Positions 1 through 8,090 of a stretch of 64,000 bases of DNA are shown piece by piece (the first letter of the stretch is position 1; each line of letters begins with the position of its first letter). The notes under the pieces were generated by a model. That model saw nothing but the letters and a program-made list of their open reading frames with translations. It did no database searches and was not told the origin of the DNA. This stretch comes from Natrinema ejinorense (GTDB lineage Archaea > Halobacteriota > Halobacteria > Halobacteriales > Natrialbaceae). The position numbers were made by a program, and so were the translations under genes. The stretch is taken from contig NZ_NXNI01000001.1 of NCBI RefSeq assembly GCF_002494345.1, positions 3,924,346 to 3,988,345 on the forward strand, written 5' to 3'.

Positions 1-475
1 CGCGGAGTACGACGTCGTCCTGGACGCCAGCGACAACTTCGCGACCCGCTACCTGCTCAACGACCACTGCGTCCTCACTGAGACGCCGCTGTTCCACGGC
101 GCGATCTACCGCTTCGAGGGCCAGATCACCTCCTTCACGAACGAGCGCGGCGGCGACGAGCGGCGACCGTGCTACCGGTGTCTCTTCCCCGAAGCCCCCG
201 AACCCGGCACCGTCCCCGACTGTGCCACAACGGGCGTCCTCGGCGTCCTCCCCGGCACCGTCGGCTGCATCCAGGCCACGGAGGTCGTCAAGTACCTGCT
301 CGGGAAGGGCGATCTCCTCGAGGGTCGCCTCCTGCTGTACGACGCGATGGGCATGAGTTTCGAGGAAGTGCCGGTCCAGCCGAACCCGGCGTGTCCGGTC
401 TGTGGCGACGACCCCGAGATCGAGTCCGTCTCGGACGTGGCCTACGAGGGGACCTGCGAAATTTCGGCCGACTGA
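1..475 (+). CDS. ubaA: UbaA, E1-like SAMP-activating enzyme (5' truncated by window edge)
   Basis: C-terminal part of a ThiF/MoeB/UBA-type adenylyltransferase. The frame is open from base 2 to a TGA at 473-475. Visible are the ThiF-core segment LDASDNFATRYLLND, the crossover segment PDCATTGVLGVLPGTVG with the presumed catalytic cysteine, and two zinc-binding pairs (CYRC and CPVC). In Haloferax the single enzyme UbaA adenylates and transfers the ubiquitin-like SAMPs, for protein conjugation and for sulfur transfer to tRNA thiolation and molybdopterin. That role is inferred here by family. MoeB/ThiF paralogs look alike, but haloarchaea usually have one such protein. The N-terminal ATP-binding half is outside the window. 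Confidence 0.85.
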   Translation, partial: AEYDVVLDASDNFATRYLLNDHCVLTETPLFHGAIYRFEGQITSFTNERGGDERRPCYRCLFPEAPEPGTVPDCATTGVLGVLPGTVGCIQATEVVKYLLGKGDLLEGRLLLYDAMGMSFEEVPVQPNPACPVCGDDPEIESVSDVAYEGTCEISAD

Positions 476-488
476 GCGGCGGGTCGCT

Positions 489-1388
489 CTACGTGCCGAC
501 GTACCGACGCCTGTGGGCGAGGTAGACCGCCGCCGAGACCCAGAGCGCGACGACGAACCCGTACACGCCGTCCCCCGACGGGTTCGCCGACTCCAGCACC
601 GTCGCGAGCAGGTAGACGACGACGTAGGCGGCCAGCGGCACGCCGACGTACGTCCAGTAGTTGGGATTCCACTCGCGTCCCGTCTCGCGGAGGGTGACCG
701 CGTCCTCGAAGAGCGCGACGGCCACGAAGACGGCGAACGGGATCAGCACGAGCAACGCCAGCGCCGAGAGAACGAACACGGCACCGTTCTCGGGACCGAC
801 GGCGAACACGGAGAGCAGGACCGCCGGCGCGAAGACGAGGTACGCGGCGACCCACCGCCACCAGCCGGAGACGTCGCCGTCCGCATCGGAATCCGCCCGG
901 GAACGGGCCCTGTCTCGAGTCCGATCGACTCGCGTGACCAGCCAGTCGCCGACGGCCGCGCCGACGCCGCCGCCGAGCCCGAAGAGCGCGACGAGAAACG
1001 GGACGACGATCGGGAGCGCGACGGCAGCGACCGCCCTCTGCCAGCCCGAAAGCGTCCACGCGAGTTCGGCCGTGTAAGCGATCTCCCAGCCGATCGCCGG
1101 CGCGGAGCCGACGGCGCCGGCGACCACACCAGCCCGGCGGCTCACGGACGGTCGTTTGCCGTATCGAACGGCCTCGAGCAGACCGATGTCCCCGTCCTCG
1201 GCCGAGCGGTCGGCGTAGTGGAGGCCAGCGAGCAAGCCGGCGACGACGACGGCTTCGCCCGAAAACGACATCGGCGCGGACTCCCACGAGAGGGCGACGG
1301 TGAACGGAATCGACGCGAGACCGAGGAGGACCGCCGTTCGGAACCGCTCGTCGGACAGGTCCGCGAGGGTGTTGCGAAGCGGGGGCAT
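489..1388 (-). CDS. Haloarchaeal multi-pass membrane protein, function unknown
   Basis: A 299-residue protein with about seven or eight hydrophobic segments, for example residues around AVAAVALPIVVPFLVALFG and AVFVLSALALLVLIP. A hydrophilic Arg/Asp-rich loop (RTRDRARSRADSDADGD) sits near the middle. I recognise no catalytic motif or transporter signature. The start ATG at 1388 gives MPPLRNTLADL. It converges with ubaA, leaving only 13 bp between the stops, and lies downstream of another membrane protein on the same strand. The function cannot be assigned from sequence. Confidence 0.7.
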   Translation of the reverse strand: MPPLRNTLADLSDERFRTAVLLGLASIPFTVALSWESAPMSFSGEAVVVAGLLAGLHYADRSAEDGDIGLLEAVRYGKRPSVSRRAGVVAGAVGSAPAIGWEIAYTAELAWTLSGWQRAVAAVALPIVVPFLVALFGLGGGVGAAVGDWLVTRVDRTRDRARSRADSDADGDVSGWWRWVAAYLVFAPAVLLSVFAVGPENGAVFVLSALALLVLIPFAVFVAVALFEDAVTLRETGREWNPNYWTYVGVPLAAYVVVYLLATVLESANPSGDGVYGFVVALWVSAAVYLAHRRRYVGT

Positions 1389-1481
1389 TGTAGTTAGCCG
1401 ACTGTCAGATACAGCGACTATTCAAAGTACTCCTCGAGTCGACGCGCGATCCGGGCCCAGGGGCGGGAACCGGCTTCGCCG

Positions 1482-2453
1482 TCACCCGCTCGAGACGGTG
1501 CGTCCGAGCCTCGAGCGAACGACGGCGGGCAGTCGCACCGCGCCGGCGACGGCGAGACAGGAAGCGAACGCGGTGGTCCCCAGTTTGCCACCCGCCCCGG
1601 AGAGGGACGGCGCGACCGCGAGATAGACGAGGCCACAGAGGCAGCCGGCGGCGGCGACCTGGACCGTGGTCGCCAGTCGCTCGTCGCCCGACATTCCGAC
1701 GAACGAAGCACAGAACGCGACCGCGGCCAGCGTCGACCCGAGTGCCGGGAAAAGCGGGGGGAGCGCGACGCCGGCGACGAGTCCGATCACGGCGGAGGCG
1801 ACGACGGAACTGGCCCCGCCGTGGGTCCGAAGCGCGACGGTCGCGACCGCCGCGACGCCGGCGACGGCGACCACCGGCAGGGCGAGTCGCGGCTCGAGCG
1901 CGCTGGCGGCGGCGTAGTCGACGTCGAGCAAGGCGACCGTCACGATGCAGCCAAAGAGCGCGATCGTCCCGTACTTACCACCGAAGCCGTCGAACGAGCC
2001 GGCCGTCGCGACGAACGCGAGGCCGGCGATCACCCCGGCGATCGCGACCCCCTCGAGCGACGGGAACACGGCCGGCGAGGCCATCCCGACGAACGTCCCG
2101 CAGTAGGCCGGGCCGTCGATTCGGGGGAGCCAGATGCCGACGAGCAAACCGACGGCGGCGGCGGCCAGGACCGGGCCGAGGCCGGCGTGAACGCTCAGGG
2201 CGTCGGTGACGACTGCCGCGACTGCGACCGCGACCGCGTCGACGGCGTCGTCTCGTGTGAGTCCACTCCTGTCGAGCCTCGAGAGCTGCCGTCGCTCCGT
2301 CGCGGCGACGACGGTTCCGGTGAGCCCGACACCGAGCGGGATGCCAACCGCACCGACGTGGAGTTCGGGCGGCGCACGGACGGCACCGAGGAACAACGTG
2401 GCCGGCGTCACCAGCAACGCGAGGTAGCCGATGACTCGAATCGAACCGTACAC
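1482..2453 (-). CDS. Membrane protein with internal duplication
   Basis: A 323-residue, almost wholly hydrophobic protein read from a GTG at 2453. It contains two related halves: residues about 80-172 and 205-302 share the landmarks CGTFVGM/CASFVGM and GFGGKYGT/GAGGKLGT at nearly the same relative spacing. This suggests an ancient two-repeat (pseudo-symmetric) transporter or channel fold. I recognise no named family. Cytoplasmic charge is limited to a short Arg-rich segment near residues 52-63. It lies 93 bp upstream of the preceding membrane gene on the same strand and could be co-transcribed with it. Function unknown. Confidence 0.7.
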   Translation of the reverse strand: MYGSIRVIGYLALLVTPATLFLGAVRAPPELHVGAVGIPLGVGLTGTVVAATERRQLSRLDRSGLTRDDAVDAVAVAVAAVVTDALSVHAGLGPVLAAAAVGLLVGIWLPRIDGPAYCGTFVGMASPAVFPSLEGVAIAGVIAGLAFVATAGSFDGFGGKYGTIALFGCIVTVALLDVDYAAASALEPRLALPVVAVAGVAAVATVALRTHGGASSVVASAVIGLVAGVALPPLFPALGSTLAAVAFCASFVGMSGDERLATTVQVAAAGCLCGLVYLAVAPSLSGAGGKLGTTAFASCLAVAGAVRLPAVVRSRLGRTVSSG

Positions 2454-2557
2454 ATCCGAACTCTCCCAAGGGAATCCGAGAGGGTTACGGTTCGGAGAAC
2501 CTAGCGCCGGCTGTCAGATCGCGGGCGTGACAGGTCGACGGGCCGACACTCGAGGCC

Positions 2558-3343
2558 CTAGCTCCGTAACAGCCCGCCGTCGATGGGCACCTCTGTGCCG
2601 TTGACGAAACTCGCCCGCGGGCTCGAGAGGAAGGCGACGACGTCGCCGAGTTCTCGGGGGTCGCCGATGCGATCCATCGGGATTTCGCTCGCCATCGCCG
2701 TCAGCCCGTCCTCGTAGTCGTCGTAGGTCCCACGCTCGACGCCAGCCTCGATGAGTTCCTCGATCCGGGGCGTTTCGATCGTCCCTGGCAGGACCGCGTT
2801 GGCCCGGATGTCGGGTGCGAACTCCCGAGACACCGTCTTGACGAGCCCGATCACGCCCCGCCGCACCGAGTTCGAGAGCAGCAAGCCGTCCGCGACCTCC
2901 CGGACCGTTCGAGAGGTGATGCAGGTGATCGTTCCGTACTCGGACTCCAGTAAGTGCTCGTGGGCCGCCTCGATCGTCCAGACGACGCTCATCACCAGCA
3001 GGTCGTAGGCCTGGTACCAGTCCTGCTCGTCGGTCTCGAGAAACGTCGTACTCGGCGGTCCTCCCGAGGAGGTGACGACGTGATCGAGGCCGCCGAACGC
3101 CTCAACCGTCTCGCGAACGAGCCCCGACACGTCGTCGGGATCGGTGAGATCAGCCTGGACGGCCAGAACGTCGCCCGTCGCCGTCCCCGCGAGCTCCTCG
3201 CGGGCCGCCTCGAGACGCGTCTCGTCCCGACCACAGATCGCGACGTTTGCGCCCTCCTCGGCGAGTGCCCGTGCGCTCGCGAATCCGAGGCCGCTCGAGG
3301 CGGCGGTCACCAGTGCGCTGTTGCCGTCGAGTTCGAAGTCCAT
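2558..3343 (-). CDS. SDR-family oxidoreductase lacking the usual Tyr-Lys pair
   Basis: Short-chain dehydrogenase/reductase of 261 residues with the Rossmann motif TAASSGLG near residues 11-18 and the C-terminal FVNGTEVPIDGG signature. At the catalytic site, where most SDRs read YxxxK, this protein reads SNSVRRG (Tyr to Ser and Lys to Arg by my alignment). A subgroup of 3-oxoacyl-ACP-reductase-like SDRs is known with this kind of altered site. I chose the ATG at 3343 (MDFELDGNS) because the fold starts at once; an in-frame start nine codons upstream at 3370 adds only MYAAAIDAG. Substrate unknown. An NAD(P)-dependent reductase is likely only if an alternative acid replaces the Tyr. Confidence 0.85.
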   Translation of the reverse strand: MDFELDGNSALVTAASSGLGFASARALAEEGANVAICGRDETRLEAAREELAGTATGDVLAVQADLTDPDDVSGLVRETVEAFGGLDHVVTSSGGPPSTTFLETDEQDWYQAYDLLVMSVVWTIEAAHEHLLESEYGTITCITSRTVREVADGLLLSNSVRRGVIGLVKTVSREFAPDIRANAVLPGTIETPRIEELIEAGVERGTYDDYEDGLTAMASEIPMDRIGDPRELGDVVAFLSSPRASFVNGTEVPIDGGLLRS

Positions 3344-3395
3344 ACCGGCATCGATGGCGGCGGCGTACAAATCTCTCTGGGAACCGGTATCGAAC

Positions 3396-3854
3396 TCACT
3401 CCTGGTGCCGAACGCGAACCATCCCCTCCGACGTGACCCCGACGATCAGCGGGGTCGACACCTGCCGGCCGGTGACGGCCGCCCCCGCGGCGTCGCTGAC
3501 GATCTTCATCAGGTCCGGCGCGGTGTGATCGACCTTGACGCCGGCCTCGTCGCAGGCCTCGTATACCATCTGTGGAACGTCGTAGAGATCGGTTTCGGCC
3601 GGGACGCGAACCCGAACTGGTGCACGAAGCGCTTCGGCGAACGCGACCGTCTCGCGGGCTTTCGCGACGTTCTCGCGGGCACTCGATTCGATCGAGGAGA
3701 CGTTCGCCCGCGAGGTTCCCAGCGCCGCGGCGATATCCGCCTGTGAGATGTCGCGTTCGCGCAGTGCGAGCACCTGTGCCTGCCGGTAGGTCAACACGCT
3801 CGTCTCGGGATCGAACCCGATCTCCGCGAGGAGTTCCTCGATGTCGTCGATCAC
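3396..3854 (-). CDS. Tfx-family DNA-binding transcriptional regulator
   Basis: A 152-residue protein with an N-terminal helix-turn-helix resembling sigma-70 region 4 or LuxR (LTYRQAQVLALRERDISQ, then IAAALGTSRANVSSIE), followed by the archaeal Tfx C-terminal domain ending TSEGMVRVRH. Tfx of Methanothermobacter binds downstream of the fmdECB promoter. In haloarchaea the family is common and mostly uncharacterised, so the regulon is unknown. It starts with GTG at 3854. The next gene upstream on this strand is the MBL-fold enzyme, 216 bp away. Confidence 0.88.
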   Translation of the reverse strand: MIDDIEELLAEIGFDPETSVLTYRQAQVLALRERDISQADIAAALGTSRANVSSIESSARENVAKARETVAFAEALRAPVRVRVPAETDLYDVPQMVYEACDEAGVKVDHTAPDLMKIVSDAAGAAVTGRQVSTPLIVGVTSEGMVRVRHQE

Positions 3855-3971
3855 GGCGACTCGCCTCGCTTGCGGTTACAGGCTCGCGTCTGCATACGAC
3901 CATCTAGCCGTCGGCGGGATCAAAGCTTCCACGGTCCCGGCACCGCCGCTATCGGAGCCCCTGACAGTCTG

Positions 3972-4023
3972 TGCACACCTGATCGCACGACTGCGTTGCG
4001 ATCAGCGCGTCAATCGTTTCAGG
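3972..4023 (+). repeat. Dispersed 52-bp hairpin element, copy A
   Basis: This intergenic 52-bp stretch matches 49736-49787 at 42 of 52 positions by my hand alignment. It contains a perfect 9-bp inverted repeat, CTGATCGCA...TGCGATCAG, around a 9-nt loop, followed by the shared segment AATCGTTTC. It lies 47 bp past the stop of the minus-strand MBL-fold gene and upstream of the Tfx gene. It is outside coding sequence in both places, so it may be a small dispersed element, a terminator or a structured RNA. Confidence 0.7.
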
Positions 4024-4070
4024 GGTACCTATAGTAACCCGGTCGAGGGCGATTGCTCGAGTGACGGCGC

Positions 4071-5063
4071 TCAGTACTCGAGTTCCCAGCGCTCCCCGTC
4101 GGTCGCGGCCAGTTCGTCCGACACGCCGTCGGCGAGGCGATACTCGGTGTCCTCGCGGACGACGGTGCCCGCCCGCTCGAGGTGTTCCAGGTGCGCGTAG
4201 GACTCGCCGGGACCGTGGAGGATGTGGATGCCCTCCAGGTCGCCGAACAGGTCGGCGCTGACCGTCCAGGTGTCGCAGGGCCCCTTCCGATCGAGGGCGT
4301 CGAGGACTCGCCAGGAGCGCTCCTCGTGGTGGTCGATGATGTGCCTGGCGCGATCGGCGGGGTCGTCGATCGGATCGCGATGGCCCGGCCACGCGCGGTC
4401 GTAGTCGGCGTCGACGATCCCCTGGAGCGCGCGGAGGTACTTCGCGAGTGGCTGCTCGACGCGAACGTCGGCCCCGCCGACGTTGGGCGTGTAGACGGGC
4501 AGCAACGCGTCCCCGGAGAAAACCGCCCGCCCGCCGTCGAGGTCCGCCTCGAACATGCTGAGGCCGGCGGCGTGGCCGGACGTGTGGACGACCTCGAGTT
4601 CGGTGTCGTCGAACGAGAAGGTATCGCCGTCCTCGAACGCCGTCACGGTCGGCGTCTCGACCGTCGTCTCGCCGTCGGCCATGTGCTCGAGCAGGACCTC
4701 CTGCTTCGGCTCGGGCATCCCCCACTCCGCGAAGTATCGCTTCTGTCGATCGTACATCTCGTCCCAGGCGTCTTCGTCGCCCTCCACGAGCGCCGCGTCG
4801 TCGGCGTGGACGTACACCTCGGCACCGCTCTCGGCCTGAATCTCGCCGGCCAGTCCACAGTGATCGTGGTGCCAGTGGGTGAGGAAGATCCGGTCGACGT
4901 CGTCGAAGCCGAGTCGGCGGTCGGCGAGGGCGGCCTCGAGTTGCTCTCGCGTCGTCGCCATCCAGTCGCCGGTATCGATCAGTACCGTCTCCGAACCGTC
5001 CGAAAAGAGGTAGGCGTTGTTGTCCCCCTCGAACGCCGAGTTCGACAGCGAAATGCGTTCCAT
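4071..5063 (-). CDS. Metallo-beta-lactamase-fold hydrolase
   Basis: A 330-residue MBL-superfamily enzyme. The zinc motif THWHHDHCG is at about residues 62-70. It is followed by the metal-ligand His in HTSGHAAG, the bridging Asp in FSGDALLP, and a late His in WPGHRDPI. The C-terminal part (HHEERSWRVLDALDRKGPC... then a helical segment HLEHLERAGTVV) resembles the LACTB2-like winged-helix extension of glyoxalase-II-related hydrolases. It is probably a cytoplasmic hydrolase of thioesters or phosphoesters; the substrate is not predictable. ATG start at 5063. Confidence 0.87.
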   Translation of the reverse strand: MERISLSNSAFEGDNNAYLFSDGSETVLIDTGDWMATTREQLEAALADRRLGFDDVDRIFLTHWHHDHCGLAGEIQAESGAEVYVHADDAALVEGDEDAWDEMYDRQKRYFAEWGMPEPKQEVLLEHMADGETTVETPTVTAFEDGDTFSFDDTELEVVHTSGHAAGLSMFEADLDGGRAVFSGDALLPVYTPNVGGADVRVEQPLAKYLRALQGIVDADYDRAWPGHRDPIDDPADRARHIIDHHEERSWRVLDALDRKGPCDTWTVSADLFGDLEGIHILHGPGESYAHLEHLERAGTVVREDTEYRLADGVSDELAATDGERWELEY

Positions 5064-5262
5064 GAGGATCGATCCAACAGGAATCGAGAAAACGTTATGT
5101 GAAGCGGAACGTCGCGAACGGATGACCGCGGCCCGATCGTGCCCACCATACGTCGCCGTTCGTGCGACTGCGACGCGGCCGACGGGGCGATCTCACTGCA
5201 TGGGTGACAGCGCGAACCCGACGAAGAAACCGGCTGCGCGAACTGTCCACTCGAGGGCGTCT

Positions 5263-5739
5263 TTACGAGCCCCAGAAGTTGTCACGGCTCCCGAGCCGCT
5301 CACGTTCGGGGCCGCCGTCGCCGTCGTCCGCATCGGTTTCGTCAGCGGCGACGTCGCCGTCCGTCCCGTCCGTTTCGTCCGTGTCCTCGGTCTCGCCGTC
5401 GGGAGTCATCGGCAGGAGTTCCAGTTCCTCGGCACGGGCGTGATTGCTGTGGACCCGTGTAATCTCGACTCGTGCACGAGCCTCCGGCAGGACGCCGTCG
5501 ACCATGACGATAAACCCGTCGTCGGTTCGGCCGACACCGGCACCGCTTTCGTGCATGTCGACGACGTCGATGACGACCTCTTCACCCGGCTTGACCGGCT
5601 GTGTCTTGAGGTCTTCGATCGGCTGGTTGTAGTGGTTACACCACTCCTTGCCACCCCGGTCACCGTAGTGTTGACATCCCATTCCCGAGATCCGTTCCGA
5701 GAAGATCGGGCAGTCATCTGCGAGTGGACAGTCTGCCAT
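5263..5739 (-). CDS. TRAM-domain protein with N-terminal Cys cluster and acidic tail
   Basis: A 158-residue protein starting at ATG 5739 (MADCPLADDCPIF). The N-terminus carries cysteines (C4, C9, then CQHY and EWCNHY) that could bind a metal. The middle is a TRAM RNA-binding domain (VKPGEEVVIDVVDMHESG, then GVGRTDDGFIVMVDG and ARVEITRV). The C-terminus is a low-complexity Asp/Glu/Thr tail. Stand-alone TRAM proteins in archaea act as RNA chaperones, functionally like cold-shock proteins; that role is by family. A longer reading from 5841 adds 34 residues without domain character and I rejected it. Divergent from etfB. Confidence 0.85.
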   Translation of the reverse strand: MADCPLADDCPIFSERISGMGCQHYGDRGGKEWCNHYNQPIEDLKTQPVKPGEEVVIDVVDMHESGAGVGRTDDGFIVMVDGVLPEARARVEITRVHSNHARAEELELLPMTPDGETEDTDETDGTDGDVAADETDADDGDGGPERERLGSRDNFWGS

Positions 5740-5909
5740 GGTCGACACTACCAGCGGTGGCGTTAAACCGTTTCCGTCTTTGCGTTCGTGACCGCGTTCG
5801 AGTGAAATGCTGGTAGTCCACGTTGAACGAACCGACAGCAAGTCTAATCTCCGAGCGACGATTTGTGAATTCTGGAAACTGAACGCCTTCCACGCGACGG
5901 GCGGTTTCG

Positions 5910-5945
5910 AAAAGATTTACGGTATGGGCGTAGCAGTGACAGACG
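5910..5945 (+). promoter_or_regulatory. Probable etfB promoter
   Basis: The AT-rich box GATTTACGGTATG lies about 25-35 nt before the etfB ATG at 5946, as expected for a haloarchaeal TATA/BRE with a very short leader. The 206-bp gap to the divergent TRAM gene must hold both promoters. Confidence 0.45.
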
Positions 5946-6737
5946 ATGAAAATTCTCGTTACGGTCAAAGAGGTGGCGACCGTCGAAGACGAGTTCGAGA
6001 TCGACGGAACCGAGATCGCGGATCAGTATCTCGGTGCCGATTTGAACGAGTGGGACGATTACGCGATCGAAGAGGCCGTCCAGCTCCAGGAAGGCGGCAT
6101 CGCCGACGAGGTCGTCGCGGTCACCATCGGTCCGGAAGACTGTGAACAGACCATCCGTCAGGCCCTCGCGAAGGGTGCCGACCGCGCCGTCCGCGTCTGG
6201 GACGACGCGCTGGAGGACGTCGACCTCCTCGACGTCAACGCCAAGACGGAGATCCTCAGCGCCGTTATCGAGGAGGAAGACCCCGACCTCGTGCTCTCGG
6301 GCGTGCAGGCCGGCGACGACAGCTTCGCCGCGACCGGCGTCTCCGTCGCGGAGAACATCGGCTTCCAGTGGGGAGCCGTCGTCAACCACCTCGAGCACGA
6401 CCTCGAGGACGGCATCGCGTCCGTGCGACGCGAACTCGAGGGCGGCGTCGAGGAGCTGACGAACATCGATCTTCCCGCCGTATTGACGATCCAGACGGGG
6501 ATCAACGAGCCCCGCTACGCCAGCCTCCGTGGCATCCGGCAGGCACAGCAGAAACCGATGGACGTCCAGACGCTGGCCGACATCGGCGTCGACGAGAGCA
6601 CCATCGAAACCGAACTCGAGCTGACGGACATGTACGAGCCCGAAAGTGAAAGCGACGCGACGTTCTGGGAGGGCAGCGCCGAGGAGACGGCCTCGGAGCT
6701 GGGTGAACTGCTCCGTGACAAGGGGGTGGCACAATGA
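5946..6737 (+). CDS. etfB: Electron transfer flavoprotein subunit beta
   Basis: A 263-residue EtfB/FixA-type protein starting MKILVTVKEVATVEDEFE. It carries the nucleotide-binding core typical of the family (EAVQLQEGG, SGVQAGDDSFAATG and PAVLTIQTGINEPRYAS). With EtfA it forms a heterodimer carrying FAD and a bound nucleotide. The dimer shuttles electrons from acyl-CoA or other flavin dehydrogenases to a membrane quinone reductase. The C-terminal 40 residues are acidic. The stop overlaps the etfA start by 4 bp (ATGA), so the two are translationally coupled. No fixC or fixX gene is adjacent. Confidence 0.93.
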   Translation: MKILVTVKEVATVEDEFEIDGTEIADQYLGADLNEWDDYAIEEAVQLQEGGIADEVVAVTIGPEDCEQTIRQALAKGADRAVRVWDDALEDVDLLDVNAKTEILSAVIEEEDPDLVLSGVQAGDDSFAATGVSVAENIGFQWGAVVNHLEHDLEDGIASVRRELEGGVEELTNIDLPAVLTIQTGINEPRYASLRGIRQAQQKPMDVQTLADIGVDESTIETELELTDMYEPESESDATFWEGSAEETASELGELLRDKGVAQ

Positions 6738-7690
6738 CGGACGTCCTCGCAGTCGCGGACCACCGACGTGGCGAACTGCGCGACGTCAGCTACGAGATCA
6801 TCACCGCCGGTCGCCAGCTCGCCGACGAAACCGGCGGCGACCTCCACCTCGCCGTTATCAGCGGCACCGTCGACGACTTCGCCGACAAACTCAACCGCGA
6901 GGGCGTCGACGCGATCCACACCGTCTCCCACGGCGAGGAGTTCAACCACGATGTCTACACGCAGGCGATCACGCAGCTCTACGACGAGCTCGCCCCGCAG
7001 TACGTGCTGACGCCCAACAGCGTCAACGGGCTCGACTACGCGCCCGCGATCGCCAATCAACTCGATCTCCCGGTCGTCACCGACACGATCGGCCTCGACA
7101 ACGACGGCGAGACGCTCGTCGCGACCCGCGAGATGTACGGTGGCAAGGTCGAGACGACGAACGAACTCGAGGGCGACGCCGTCGTCACCATCCGCGGTGC
7201 CGAGTGGCCCGCCGCTGAGGGAACCGGCGACGCCGCGATCGAGGCCTTCGACGCGGACATCGACGAAGACGCGATCGGGTCGACTGTCAACGGCTTCGAA
7301 GAAGTCGGCGGCGGCGACGTCGACATCAGCGAGGCCGACCTGCTGGTCTCGGTCGGCCGCGGGATCGAAGAAGAGGAGAACCTCGATCTGATCCGCGACC
7401 TTGCGGACACGCTCGGCGCGACACTGTCCTCGTCCCGTCCGATCGTCGACAACGGCTGGCTGCCCAAGAACCGGCAGGTCGGCCAGTCCGGAAAGGTCGT
7501 CACGCCCGACGTCTACATCGCTATCGGGATCTCCGGTGCAGTACAACACGTCGCCGGGATGAAAGGCTCCGATACGATCGTCGCGATCAACACGGACCCC
7601 AACGCGCCGATCATGGACATCGCCGACTACGCGATCGTCGACGACCTCTTCGACGTCGTGCCGGAACTCATCGAGGAGTTCGACGAATAA
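6734..7690 (+). CDS. etfA: Electron transfer flavoprotein subunit alpha
   Basis: A 318-residue EtfA/FixB-type protein. Its C-terminal FAD domain is unmistakable: SRPIVDNGWLPKNRQVGQSG, GISGAVQHVAGM and AINTDPNAPI, followed by MDIADYAIVDD. It is the partner of EtfB for electron transfer from dehydrogenases to the quinone pool. The ATG overlaps the etfB stop. The last about 30 bases of the gene recur 113 bp downstream, beyond the stop codon; this is described as a separate repeat. Confidence 0.94.
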   Translation: MTDVLAVADHRRGELRDVSYEIITAGRQLADETGGDLHLAVISGTVDDFADKLNREGVDAIHTVSHGEEFNHDVYTQAITQLYDELAPQYVLTPNSVNGLDYAPAIANQLDLPVVTDTIGLDNDGETLVATREMYGGKVETTNELEGDAVVTIRGAEWPAAEGTGDAAIEAFDADIDEDAIGSTVNGFEEVGGGDVDISEADLLVSVGRGIEEEENLDLIRDLADTLGATLSSSRPIVDNGWLPKNRQVGQSGKVVTPDVYIAIGISGAVQHVAGMKGSDTIVAINTDPNAPIMDIADYAIVDDLFDVVPELIEEFDE

Positions 7691-7798
7691 GCGGTTTTTC
7701 GGTCCAAATTTTTGCGCGAGCGGTCGCGAACTGAGCGAGCGACTCGAGCGGAAAAAGGTGGTCGCACGTCGTGTCGGACCGCATCGAGGAGTTCGACG
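7652..7798 (+). repeat. Duplicated 3' end of etfA with T-tract spacer
   Basis: Bases 7652-7685 at the end of etfA recur at 7765-7798 with 30 of 34 positions identical by hand alignment, including an exact 16-base block ending in GTTCGACG. The intervening sequence has two T-tracts (GCGGTTTTTCGG and AAATTTTTGC), GCGAGCG-type short repeats and GAAAAAGGT. The arrangement parallels the one after the radical SAM gene near 17.1 kb. The T-tracts probably serve as terminators. Confidence 0.75.
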
Positions 7799-8090
7799 GG
7801 GAAGCGATAGCATCCGGCCGAACGGAATCGCGGCGCGTAGCGCCGCGGTGAAACGAGTGGCCGTTTCGATGGGATTGCAGTTGCGGTGGTGCACGCCGAC
7901 TTTCTGCGACGCGTCCTCGGTGTCGGGCGGTCCACGCCACACGATCAGTTCCCGGTCGAGAGTGTCACCGTCGACTACTGGCGGCGATCCCGGTTTCTCG
8001 ACCGGTGATATCGCCGTTCTATTGATAGCCAGCTAACTGTTCGGATCTTGCAGACAGTATAGTTATATGGTATGAGTTGGATTCGGAGAT
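7691..8090 (+). other. 400-bp intergenic region
   Basis: Apart from the etfA-tail repeat and its T-tracts, and the promoter just before 8091, I see no gene here. Short open frames exist but have no start context or recognisable protein. The segment GGCGCGTAGCGCCG (around 7834-7847) is a near-perfect palindrome of unknown meaning. Confidence 0.5.
8061..8090 (+). promoter_or_regulatory. Probable promoter of the basB/basT-like pair
   Basis: The sequence TATAGTTATATGG lies 20-33 nt before the ATG at 8091, placing a transcription start almost at the start codon (leaderless). Confidence 0.5.
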
